In this document: piece after piece, positions 1-6,194 of the stretch
How positions within the stretch are numbered: position 1 is the first letter of the stretch
Layout of the letters: each line of letters begins with the position of its first letter
DNA from: Lachnoclostridium sp. UBA933
Lineage (GTDB): Bacteria > Bacillota > Clostridia > Lachnospirales > Lachnospiraceae
Reading direction: 5' to 3'
Assembly: GCA_002293545.1 (NCBI GenBank)
Contig: DBDL01000120.1
Location: forward strand, 12,000 to 19,465
Length of the DNA: 7,466 bases
Program-made: the position numbers and the translations under genes
The notes under the pieces: generated by a model
Database searches by the model: none
The model's input: the letters and a program-made list of their open reading frames with translations, nothing else
What the model was told of the DNA's origin: nothing

Positions 1-1560
1 CCTGACGCCGGTTATTTTACCGTTTCCGTCTACCGTAACATAAGTCCGGTTCGATGTTTCCCATGTAACCGTTCCTTCCATGTTATCGCTCATAATAACA
101 CGAAGGTTATAAGAATCACCGACACTGAGTATATGACTGATTCGGTCAAGTCCGAAACTGTCGATGATGTTTAGCTTGATATCAAAATTGGTATCCCCGT
201 AAACCGGCGATTCCGGGTTGGTCAATTCCTGAATTTCCCTTATATATGCGGCTCTCGGATTCACCTTTACATCAATCAGTGCGGACGCCATCGTGTTGAT
301 GACGGTGTTATCTTCAATATAGTCCGCATAATTGCCTGCATCTCCGCCCCCATAGGTAAGAACCGGATCAAAGAAATATTTTTTGAAATCATCGACCGTC
401 AAGTTGAATGCATTTGCCATATGATAGCTGTCCCCCACCATCAGGGTCGCCTCAAAATTCCCGAAGTCCGCAAATACACTTAGTTCTACTACTGTAGGCG
501 AATAAGCAATTGTTTTTCTTGCTTCGCTTTGATAGGTACCTGCCGTATAAAACTCAATAAAATATTTTCCCGCCTTTGCCTGAACTTCCAATATGGAAGA
601 CCTGCTGCTGCTCGGTGTAAGGGTAATCAATTCCGAACGAAGACCTCCGGTAAGGGAGTTTGCAATCACATTATACCCGCCGGCTCCGTTTTCCTGTTTT
701 ATGACCCAAATCACTTTATTCCCTAAAGATTCTAAGTTATTTTCTCCGAAATACGTGTCAAGATATAAAAATTCCCCGCGGTTCATTCCGGTACTCAATG
801 CTTTGGTAAACTGACTGTTGCTGTATTCCGTATAATCGTCGGTAACTCTCGGTATGACATAAACCGGCAGCACCGCCTCATAGGCGGTCGTCGCCCCGGA
901 CGGGGTGTATGTCGCCGTTATCGTCGTATATCCGGCACCGACCGGTGTGGCTTCTCCCGACCATTGATTTACGGAAATAACGTCAGTATTGGCACTCATC
1001 CACTGGGCATTCGTGGGATCGCCGAAGTTCAGCTCTAATTGCTGTGCCGCGTCATTTGAATAAAGAACCAGCGCTTTCTCTGTCGAGTCATCATATATGT
1101 ATTTGTATATCGCATCGTTTCCTGTTGTTTCCACTGAAAAGATTACCTCAATATCGCATCCGGTACTGGCAAGCACGGCTCCGCTTGGGTCCATAGAATC
1201 CTGAACGGTTACGGTTACTCTGACCCGTCCGGGGGATAATGCCGTAACCAAAGCAATATGCTTGAAATTCGGACTTCTCTCTACTCTGGCAATGACATTG
1301 TTTCCGGCACCTTCAATCGTCCAGGTAACAATATACCTTGGGTCGTCATAAATCTGACCGTCTACTGCCATATCCAACTGGAGTTCCCTTTGCCGCATTT
1401 CAACCAGTGTATTGGTCACGTCGTTACCGGAAATTTGAATATAAATACTGTCGGCAGCAAATGCCGTATAGCCAAAATAGGCACAGATTCCTACCGTAAA
1501 CAACGTTACAAGTAAAATCATGTACCTAAGCTTAAAAAATCGTCTTTGTTTTGATTTCAT
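1..1560 (-). CDS. Secreted Ig-like (Big_2-type) surface protein, 3' end outside window
   Basis: The frame is open from ATG at 1560 to the left edge, giving the first 520 residues with no stop, so the C-terminus is missing. A GGGGAGG ribosome binding site sits 6-7 nt upstream. The N-terminus has a basic stretch (KSKQRRFFKLR), a hydrophobic core (about residues 14-31) and an AFA/AD signal-peptidase I site after residue 35; there is no lipobox. The mature part is rich in beta-strand-like, Thr/Val-rich sequence. Residues about 190-220 (VISVNQWSGEATPVGAGYT, then TITATYT) and about 488-520 (ending VTVDGNGKITGVR) match the bacterial Ig-like Big_2 pattern, and residues 36-130 are probably a diverged copy. 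Such domains usually occur in cell-surface adhesins or envelope proteins. It has its own promoter and lies beyond the phage terminators, so it is probably host DNA or a separately transcribed cargo gene. Ligand and anchoring mode cannot be seen. Confidence 0.85.
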   Translation of the reverse strand, partial: MKSKQRRFFKLRYMILLVTLFTVGICAYFGYTAFAADSIYIQISGNDVTNTLVEMRQRELQLDMAVDGQIYDDPRYIVTWTIEGAGNNVIARVERSPNFKHIALVTALSPGRVRVTVTVQDSMDPSGAVLASTGCDIEVIFSVETTGNDAIYKYIYDDSTEKALVLYSNDAAQQLELNFGDPTNAQWMSANTDVISVNQWSGEATPVGAGYTTITATYTPSGATTAYEAVLPVYVIPRVTDDYTEYSNSQFTKALSTGMNRGEFLYLDTYFGENNLESLGNKVIWVIKQENGAGGYNVIANSLTGGLRSELITLTPSSSRSSILEVQAKAGKYFIEFYTAGTYQSEARKTIAYSPTVVELSVFADFGNFEATLMVGDSYHMANAFNLTVDDFKKYFFDPVLTYGGGDAGNYADYIEDNTVINTMASALIDVKVNPRAAYIREIQELTNPESPVYGDTNFDIKLNIIDSFGLDRISHILSVGDSYNLRVIMSDNMEGTVTWETSNRTYVTVDGNGKITGVR

Positions 1561-1648
1561 GATATTCCTCCCCGCAGAATTCTAAAATACATTATCCATA
1601 GTTTATATCGGCTGAAATGCTTGATTCTTTTACTATTCTACAAATATA

Positions 1649-1670
1649 CTATGTCAGAATTATAACATAG
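1649..1670. promoter_or_regulatory. Operator-like dyad over the -10 box
   Basis: CTATGT (1649-1654) and ACATAG (1665-1670) form a 6-bp inverted repeat with a 10-bp spacer. It is centred on the -10 hexamer and covers the expected start site. A repressor bound here would block the promoter. The arms are short, so chance is possible. Confidence 0.25.
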
Positions 1671-1688
1671 GTGAGCGGGAAATATCCA
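1659..1688 (-). promoter_or_regulatory. Extended -10 promoter for the Ig-like protein
   Basis: On the minus strand a perfect TATAAT (1664-1659) is preceded by TG one base upstream (TGTTATAAT), an extended -10. A 4/6 match to the -35 box, TGGATA (1688-1683), lies 18 nt upstream. The predicted start near 1652 gives a leader of about 90 nt before the ATG at 1560. It lies downstream of the lysis-operon terminators, so the surface-protein gene is transcribed independently of the phage late operon. Confidence 0.6.
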
Positions 1689-1697
1689 GTGGTTTTG

Positions 1698-1739
1698 AAA
1701 AATAATTGGAGCTTCTTCCGGAACCTGCTCCGCAAGAAG
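1698..1739 (-). terminator. Third hairpin, possible weak terminator
   Basis: CTTCTTCCGGA (1712-1722) pairs with TCCGCAAGAAG (1729-1739) with a single C-C mismatch and a 6-nt loop. On the minus strand a short T-rich tail (1707-1698, ATTATTTTT) follows after four bases. The stem is good but the T-tract is displaced, so termination is only possible. Confidence 0.4.
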
Positions 1740-1749
1740 ATAACTTTCT

Positions 1750-1786
1750 AAATAATAAAAGCGGACGGCTGAGGAACGCGTCCGCT
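1750..1786 (-). terminator. Second, tandem terminator
   Basis: On the minus strand AGCGGACG (1786-1779) pairs with CGTCCGCT (1767-1760) around an 11-nt loop, followed by TTTTATTATTT (1760-1750). It would act as a backup to the terminator at 1838-1883 and shields the downstream surface-protein gene from late-operon read-through. Confidence 0.75.
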
Positions 1787-1807
1787 AAAGTTTGCTTTGC
1801 AAACTTT
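1787..1807. other. Perfect 9-bp stem, 3-nt loop hairpin
   Basis: AAAGTTTGC (1787-1795) and GCAAACTTT (1799-1807) form a perfect stem around TTT. It abuts the stem of the 1760-1786 terminator without spacing. No T-tract follows directly on either strand, so it may be a structured spacer or part of a composite terminator element. Confidence 0.6.
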
Positions 1808-1837
1808 GCTCCGCAAGAAGAGAACGTTCTGAGTATT

Positions 1838-1883
1838 AAAAAAACTGACGCCGCCGGAAATGAAACTCCGTGGCTGCGTCAGT
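1838..1883 (-). terminator. Rho-independent terminator of the lysis operon
   Basis: The minus strand reads ACTGACGC (1883-1876), an inner region with further partial GC pairing, GCGTCAGT (1851-1844), then a run of T bases down to 1838. The 8-bp outer stem plus a 7-T tract begins 18 nt after the endolysin stop codon, the classic position for the end of a phage late transcript. Confidence 0.85.
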
Positions 1884-1901
1884 CCTGACTGGCATATGGT
1901 A

Positions 1902-2516
1902 TTATGTTAAGTATTTTGATTTTGCATATCCTGTTACGTCTTTGAATTTTACTTTGGTGTATTTTCCTGTCTTTGCAAGGACGTCACAGGTCATACCCTG
2001 GGGAATAATTGTCAATACTTTTGATTTCGGCAGTTTTGATTTCCGGATTCTTGTGCCGGTTTGGTATGTGGCTTTTGCGGTCCATGTCTTTTTGAAATTT
2101 GTAATGTTTTTATACTGACGTTTGAGTTCGGTCGTTGTGCTTCCCCATTTTTTCAAGTAATAGTGCGGTTTATCTACGATGGATTTCCAGTCGCCGCCCC
2201 AGCCAAGACCGCAGCCTTTTGCAATCTTCGCGACTTTCCGGAACCAGTCGCCCGATTCGTTATAGGCACCCTTGCCGTCATTCCGGTAGATATCAAAGGC
2301 AATTCCCCACTGGTGCTGGCTTGAATAGGTGCTTCCTTTGGCATTGGTAACGATACTGCCTCCGGTCGTCCGCCCTTTTGCATATAATGCATTCTGTTCT
2401 TTTACGGTGCGGAAGCATTCGCCGATTCCGACCTTGTATCCTTTGTCTTCCGCTCTTTTTAAAAACACTTTCAGTTTGTGCTGAAGCAGCGGGTGAAGTT
2501 GTGTTTTATCCCTCAT
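1902..2516 (-). CDS. Phage endolysin, M15-family peptidase with SH3-like C-terminus
   Basis: A 204-residue cell-wall hydrolase predicted to cut the peptide part of peptidoglycan (L-Ala-D-Glu or D-Ala-D-Ala type, as in Ply500/CwlK-like enzymes) at the end of infection. The zinc-site motif SxHxxGxAxD is present as SQHQWGIAFD (His68, Asp75), with the second His in DKPHYY (His118). Arg36 and Gln41 lie in the conserved FRTVKEQNALY segment. Residues about 146-204 resemble a bacterial SH3 wall-binding domain. There is no signal peptide, so export depends on the holin just upstream. The ATG at 2516 is chosen because GAGGA lies 8 nt before it and it overlaps the holin stop by 11 bp; an in-frame TTG at 2540 has no ribosome binding site. 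The exact bond cut cannot be told from sequence alone. Confidence 0.92.
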   Translation of the reverse strand: MRDKTQLHPLLQHKLKVFLKRAEDKGYKVGIGECFRTVKEQNALYAKGRTTGGSIVTNAKGSTYSSQHQWGIAFDIYRNDGKGAYNESGDWFRKVAKIAKGCGLGWGGDWKSIVDKPHYYLKKWGSTTTELKRQYKNITNFKKTWTAKATYQTGTRIRKSKLPKSKVLTIIPQGMTCDVLAKTGKYTKVKFKDVTGYAKSKYLT

Positions 2517-2841
2517 CGTCCGTATCCTCACTTTCGTCAAAATAGTTGAATACCTCTATGTTTTCTTCCATTTCTTTAAGTGTTTGTTTGCTTTCATTCA
2601 GGCTTTTCAGAACGTCGTCTGCCGCAATGGCATTTTTGCTGTAGCTGTTGTTCTTCCAGTATCCAGCGGCGATGGCCGCGACGGCAATGACAATTTCCAT
2701 GATTTCGGTTACTCTGTTTTCATCAACAAAAAAAAGCTCCTTTCCGGCAGCTTTGCTTGCAATCATATTGATGAGAACGAGAATGAGCAGGATTGCTCTG
2801 ACGAGGGTTCCTTTTTTTATGTCTTTTAGTTTTTCTATCAT
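2506..2841 (-). CDS. Phage holin, SPP1 family (Holin_SPP1 type)
   Basis: An 111-residue small membrane protein that should form the inner-membrane lesions that release the endolysin. The N-terminal KKGTLVRAILLILVLINM and the later WKNNSYSKNAIAADDVL match the pattern I recall for SPP1-type holins (GTIVR...LIN...WWKNNSFT..A...D). Two membrane spans are visible, about residues 14-31 and 46-62, followed by a charged helical tail ending in a very acidic stretch (DESEDTDDEG). The start ATG directly follows the TAA of the upstream gene and has AAGGA 9 nt before it. The stop overlaps the endolysin start. Its first codons are echoed in the non-coding gap upstream of the fibre gene (6280-6314). Confidence 0.88.
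   Translation of the reverse strand: MIEKLKDIKKGTLVRAILLILVLINMIASKAAGKELFFVDENRVTEIMEIVIAVAAIAAGYWKNNSYSKNAIAADDVLKSLNESKQTLKEMEENIEVFNYFDESEDTDDEG
2525..2529 (-). promoter_or_regulatory. Ribosome binding site fixing the endolysin start
   Basis: GAGGA on the minus strand inside the end of the holin gene, 8 nt before ATG 2516. It favours the 204-residue form over a TTG start at 2540, which has no Shine-Dalgarno sequence. The 11-bp overlap with the holin stop suggests translational coupling. Confidence 0.6.
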
Positions 2842-3171
2842 TTATTTCTTCCTTTCCGGATATGAGATACCGTCCACCTGTTGTATAAGGATAGTATCTT
2901 CCAATGTTTCGATTGCTTTGTCAATCGTACCGTTAAATCCTTGTGCTTTCATACTTTGTGCAATATGCAGCAGGGATTTGTTCAGCGCAAGTCTGTTCTG
3001 CTTTCCATCCTCGATGTCCTTTTGCTGACTTTTTGTCCAGCTTTGGATGGCGTCCATCTTTTTCAGTATGGCGTTATATTTTTTGATTACAAATGTAATC
3101 GGCATAATGATAACGGCAATTGTGCTGATCCATGCTGCCAGCAGTTCAATGTTGATAACGATTTCAATCAT
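2842..3171 (-). CDS. One-TM holin-associated phage protein
   Basis: A 109-residue protein with one membrane span near the N-terminus (about residues 7-29), then a charged, helical, probably cytoplasmic tail. The segment SLLHIAQSMKAQGFNGTI resembles the 'LL..L..L..QG.NG.V' signature of small membrane proteins that often precede holins in Firmicutes phages. These are commonly listed as holin-like or hemolysin-related, with no proven role. A co-holin or anti-holin role is inferred from position only. Its stop codon abuts the holin ATG. The Shine-Dalgarno AGAAAGGA touches the ATG with no spacer, and no better start exists in frame. Confidence 0.75.
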   Translation of the reverse strand: MIEIVINIELLAAWISTIAVIIMPITFVIKKYNAILKKMDAIQSWTKSQQKDIEDGKQNRLALNKSLLHIAQSMKAQGFNGTIDKAIETLEDTILIQQVDGISYPERKK

Positions 3172-3179
3172 TCCTTTCT
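3172..3179 (-). promoter_or_regulatory. Zero-spacing ribosome binding site
   Basis: AGAAAGGA ends immediately before ATG 3171. Normal spacing is 5-9 nt, and no ATG, GTG or TTG in the same frame offers better spacing; the upstream frame closes at a TAA about 40 nt back. Translation of the one-TM protein may therefore be deliberately weak. Confidence 0.4.
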
Positions 3180-3195
3180 GTCTGTATTCAATGCG

Positions 3196-3219
3196 AATCT
3201 CTTTGTTTTAAGAGAGATT
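3196..3219. other. Small intergenic hairpin
   Basis: AATCTCT (3196-3202) and AGAGATT (3213-3219) form a 7-bp stem with a 10-nt loop in the 64-bp gap before the one-TM protein. No T-tract follows, so it is not a convincing terminator. It may modulate expression or be chance. Confidence 0.3.
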
Positions 3220-3235
3220 TGTCGGTAACAGGATG

Positions 3236-3460
3236 TTATTGCCCTGTTTTTGCGTTTTCTTCATAATACTTCAGGGCAGTTTGATATTGTGCCTGTTTGA
3301 TTGTTTGGATTTCTGATGAAAATTGTATTAAAAGCGGCTCGATAGCCAGTGCCGGTATACCGGAGGACAATGCCTCGCTGATTGTTTCAGACAGTCTTTT
3401 TTTTAATTCTTCCGCTGCAATTTCCAGCGGCTTGCTTTCCTTTGTTTTCTTTTCATTCAT
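3236..3460 (-). CDS. Small hypothetical phage protein (74 aa)
   Basis: A short, soluble, largely helical protein (MNEKKTKESK start; ends YYEENAKTGQ) with no cysteines and no membrane span. A clear GAAAGGAG ribosome binding site lies about 9 nt before ATG 3460. Small proteins with an 'L...I..SGIP....P.L.....I.....Q.Q.......YEE' style occur between tail and holin genes in many Firmicutes phages; their role is unknown to me. It lies 33 bp after radical SAM gene A and 64 bp before the one-TM protein, so it belongs to the same operon. Confidence 0.75.
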   Translation of the reverse strand: MNEKKTKESKPLEIAAEELKKRLSETISEALSSGIPALAIEPLLIQFSSEIQTIKQAQYQTALKYYEENAKTGQ

Positions 3461-3493
3461 TATGTATTGCTCCTTTCTGATAATAGGTTAAAG

Positions 3494-4234
3494 TCATATC
3501 AAATGATTCTTCATTGCAAAACTTCTGTTTAAAACTTCTCTTTTTTGCTCTTCCGTATAAAACAACTCAAAACCTTTTACATTGACACAAGTTTTACAAG
3601 GTCTTTTAATATAAGGTCTGTGCATTGTCTGTATCTTATTATCTTTTATCCCTGAATTATGATAGCACCCTGTTATTTGACCGCTGGAATATACAACCGT
3701 CCAATGAGTGATAAAGCCTGAAAGCAGTGAGCTGTCACCTTCAAGTGGTTTTTGCACCTTTCCGTCATTATCCTGAAAATATCTGTATCCCACTTCCGTA
3801 TATTTCATATGATGATCGATGCAGTATTGTTTTTTATCCTCCCAGCAATCTTCCGGATTTCTCAGAATAAGGATTTCATCAAAATAATCGGGGGGGCCGT
3901 CTTTCCCGCATTGCTTATGCCACGCCGCAATTCTTCTGAAATTATTTGTTGGGGGGATTGGTTTCATTCCGTTTGTTTTGATCAACCCACTATAGCCTCG
4001 TTCATTAAGCCCTTTAACCAAACCATCTATTCCCGGATACAGCCCCGGTTCTCCTCCGCTGATTTCAATCAGCCATTGATAAGGAGGACAATATGTATCC
4101 AGCCAATGAAATATCCTTTCATTTGTTAAATCATTGTATCCCGGTTTATCAACAGGATACAGCCACTTTTTCATCGGGCATTGTTCACATCTCAGATTAC
4201 AGGATTGTATTGGGTATATCGTCAGCAGATACAT
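3494..4234 (-). CDS. Radical SAM enzyme A, phage tail-region paralogue
   Basis: A 246-residue protein predicted to cleave S-adenosylmethionine at a [4Fe-4S] cluster and start radical chemistry on an unknown substrate. The cluster motif is CNLRCEQC (Cys12, Cys16, Cys19), very near the N-terminus; GGEP (60-63) and IKTNG (85-89) are further radical SAM hallmarks. The position before Cys19, usually aromatic, is Gln. Cys130 and Cys138 are shared with enzyme B, as are Cys190 (GCYHN) and the pair Cys213/Cys216 (PCKTC), which could bind an auxiliary cluster as in SPASM/twitch enzymes. A ribosome binding site AAAAGGAG lies 7 nt before ATG 4234. It follows the fibre gene by 58 bp. By hand alignment it is about 55% identical to enzyme B at 6335-7039. 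Substrate unknown; fibre modification is a hypothesis from position. Confidence 0.88.
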   Translation of the reverse strand: MYLLTIYPIQSCNLRCEQCPMKKWLYPVDKPGYNDLTNERIFHWLDTYCPPYQWLIEISGGEPGLYPGIDGLVKGLNERGYSGLIKTNGMKPIPPTNNFRRIAAWHKQCGKDGPPDYFDEILILRNPEDCWEDKKQYCIDHHMKYTEVGYRYFQDNDGKVQKPLEGDSSLLSGFITHWTVVYSSGQITGCYHNSGIKDNKIQTMHRPYIKRPCKTCVNVKGFELFYTEEQKREVLNRSFAMKNHLI

Positions 4235-4292
4235 ATATTTTCTCCTTTTCGGTTGATACGTTTACTTATTTTTTGCGTCATTCCCATCCTTA

Positions 4293-6194
4293 TTACATTG
4301 CTTTTTCCAGCGACTCTATCTTTTTTTCCAATTCTTGGATTCTTTTGTCCTGCTCCAGCGTTTTCATAACTGCCAAACCGATAAATTCACTGTATCGAAG
4401 CGAATACGTATAATCCAGAACCTCGTTGTCATCGTCCGCATCGCCTTCAATATCATAGCATTTGATTGGTCCGGATTCCTCTAATTTTATGATGAATTCA
4501 TCGTTATACTCAATATCTATCTCAATATCCGAATAGTCAGATAAATCTAATTTATCACCTGCACCCGGAAGCAATGATAGTGTGTATGACATATATTGTC
4601 TGTCAAAGATAAGCTCCAGTGTATCGTCTTCACTTTTCTTTGCTTCTACCAGCGGTATCGTAGGAGTGTCCACATCATATTCACATACGCCGGCATTGAA
4701 AATATTAATCTCTAGTGGCTCCGCGTTGTTATCATGCGAAATAAACCGGATTCCTTTTATATCAATCTTTTGCCTGGTTTTTTGAGAATTGGATTTAAAG
4801 ATAATGTACCCAAAGTTTTTTCTGTATGCCGGAAGACTGACACGGAACCTTTCGGTAATAAATGTGTCACCTGTTTCTTCATATCTGTTGTGGTAACCAA
4901 GGGATACATCTTTGTAAACCTCATTTCTATACACGGGGTCCTTACAAAAACCGGCAAATTCTTCGGGAGTGATATCACATTTTTGCATTATTTTTTCTAT
5001 CTCTCTGGCACCAAATCCCATATGGATTCTATTGGAACCGGATAATGCTTTTTGAAATCTGTACGACATCGGACGAAGATTATTATAAAACTTCATCATT
5101 TTTGTAAAATATTCAGGTACCTCTTTATTGGTATCATAATATTGCAAGTCTGTTTTTGTATGTTCATCCGATGTGGTTATACTTCCGACATTTGACCATA
5201 TCTGCCCCCATCTTCGTCCTGACATGCCCAGTGAAGCTTTGCCGTCAATCCTTGGTCTGAAAGATGTTGTAAAATTAACCCCATTATTATAATTGTAATT
5301 ACTATATAATTCCACAATAGCATTATCATATGTTATATTAGCATATCGATACGATTCTTCATCTGGTATTTTTACACTCCCCTGTACATAATCATGTACT
5401 TGTTTTAAGTTTTTTCCATTTGACCCAAAAGCTAAAATTTCATCGGCGCCAACAATTGCGGCATACTGAGAATGATTAGCAGGTGACTTATTTATCGTTA
5501 TCCCTTCTTCAAAATATGTCTTGTACATCATTTCAATATGTCTTTTAGACCTTGGAAGGCTTCCTTCGGTACCGATTCTTATATATTTATTATCTGCCAC
5601 TACATCAATTTCAATATTGCCGCCGATCCACTCGGTTACTCCTGATTTTAATAATAAATCCCCTGACGGATTAATTGTCATAGGATTTAGATTTTGAAAG
5701 CATCCTACTGTTGAAATTATTGTAGGCTTGTGTAAACGTATATCGCCGTCTAATACCTCAATTGTCCCGGCACACGATATCATCATAGCGTCAGCTTCGA
5801 TATCTATATTGTGAGCTTTCATATCCATTAACCCTGCAGATTGCAATATTAAATTGTTATATGAAAGTATATTGATATACCCGGCTTGAATATCTGCCGT
5901 TTCAGCGGAATATATAGAAAAATTATAATATGAAGTTAAATTCAACTGACTTGCTCCGATTATATCAATATAATTTCCATAAATATACGAACTTCCGCTG
6001 TCACCAAAATTTATGCCGTCGTAAGACAGATATGTATCTGTTCCCTGCCAGCTGATACTGCCGAATGATTCTATTGTACCGCCGCTAATCGGTAAATAAT
6101 TATGACTATGTGAAACATTTGCCTTTCCTTCTAATAATGCTTTTATCTTTGCGTAAAAATACTTTAAACCATCATAATTTAAATATTTTGCCAT
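4293..6194 (-). CDS. Tail fibre protein with Peptidase_S74 chaperone domain
   Basis: A 633-residue receptor-binding or side fibre. Residues 1-30 (KYLNYDGLKYFYAKIKALLEGKA) are an N-terminal helix typical of Firmicutes tail fibres, probably attaching to the tail. HSHN at 29-32 is an HxH motif seen in trimeric fibres. Residues 40-330 are beta-rich with alternating hydrophobics (for example DGDIRLHKPTI), fitting a trimeric beta shaft and tip. From about 335 comes an intramolecular chaperone of endosialidase type: SDEHTK gives the Ser342/Lys347 pair expected for self-cleavage before Ser342, and FYNNLRPMSYRF and HMGFGAREIE follow. The chaperone ends with YSLRYSEFIGLAVMKTLEQ plus a coiled coil (616-632). 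About 160 beta-rich residues (428-590) are inserted between these halves. AGGAGG lies 6 nt before ATG 6194. A radical SAM gene flanks it on each side. Confidence 0.9.
   Translation of the reverse strand: MAKYLNYDGLKYFYAKIKALLEGKANVSHSHNYLPISGGTIESFGSISWQGTDTYLSYDGINFGDSGSSYIYGNYIDIIGASQLNLTSYYNFSIYSAETADIQAGYINILSYNNLILQSAGLMDMKAHNIDIEADAMMISCAGTIEVLDGDIRLHKPTIISTVGCFQNLNPMTINPSGDLLLKSGVTEWIGGNIEIDVVADNKYIRIGTEGSLPRSKRHIEMMYKTYFEEGITINKSPANHSQYAAIVGADEILAFGSNGKNLKQVHDYVQGSVKIPDEESYRYANITYDNAIVELYSNYNYNNGVNFTTSFRPRIDGKASLGMSGRRWGQIWSNVGSITTSDEHTKTDLQYYDTNKEVPEYFTKMMKFYNNLRPMSYRFQKALSGSNRIHMGFGAREIEKIMQKCDITPEEFAGFCKDPVYRNEVYKDVSLGYHNRYEETGDTFITERFRVSLPAYRKNFGYIIFKSNSQKTRQKIDIKGIRFISHDNNAEPLEINIFNAGVCEYDVDTPTIPLVEAKKSEDDTLELIFDRQYMSYTLSLLPGAGDKLDLSDYSDIEIDIEYNDEFIIKLEESGPIKCYDIEGDADDDNEVLDYTYSLRYSEFIGLAVMKTLEQDKRIQELEKKIESLEKAM

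Larger units (their letters stand above)
1726..1841. repeat. 35-bp imperfect direct repeat, 81 bp apart
   Basis: Positions 1726-1760 and 1807-1841 match at 30 of 35 bases. The first 15 bases (TGCTCCGCAAGAAGA) are identical, and the rest drifts toward the A-rich terminator tails. The repeat unit therefore spans hairpin sequence plus T-tract, suggesting duplication of a terminator-like element. Confidence 0.6.
1561..1901. other. Gene-free interval between lysis cassette and surface-protein gene
   Basis: This 341-bp interval has no credible coding sequence. It holds, from right to left, a strong terminator directly after the endolysin stop, an arm of a direct repeat, two more hairpins (one a second terminator), the second repeat arm with its own hairpin, and finally the promoter and leader of the Ig-like gene. 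It is the most likely place for a prophage right end in this window, but no attachment core can be identified without the other end. Confidence 0.6.

Noticed and set aside
1726..1841. Direct repeat as CRISPR array or phage attachment core
   Set aside because: There are only two imperfect copies, and they overlap hairpin and T-tract sequence. This fits terminator duplication better, and both lie on the same side of the phage genes.
1706..2118. Plus-strand reading frames over the terminator region and endolysin
   Set aside because: They run through hairpins or antisense to a well-supported gene and have no ribosome binding site or recognisable product.
2517..2540. TTG start giving a 212-residue endolysin
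   Set aside because: No Shine-Dalgarno precedes TTG 2540, whereas GAGGA precedes ATG 2516.
4293..6194. Diversity-generating retroelement target in the fibre gene
   Set aside because: No template repeat, no reverse transcriptase and no C-terminal C-type-lectin-like end; the gene ends in an S74 chaperone.
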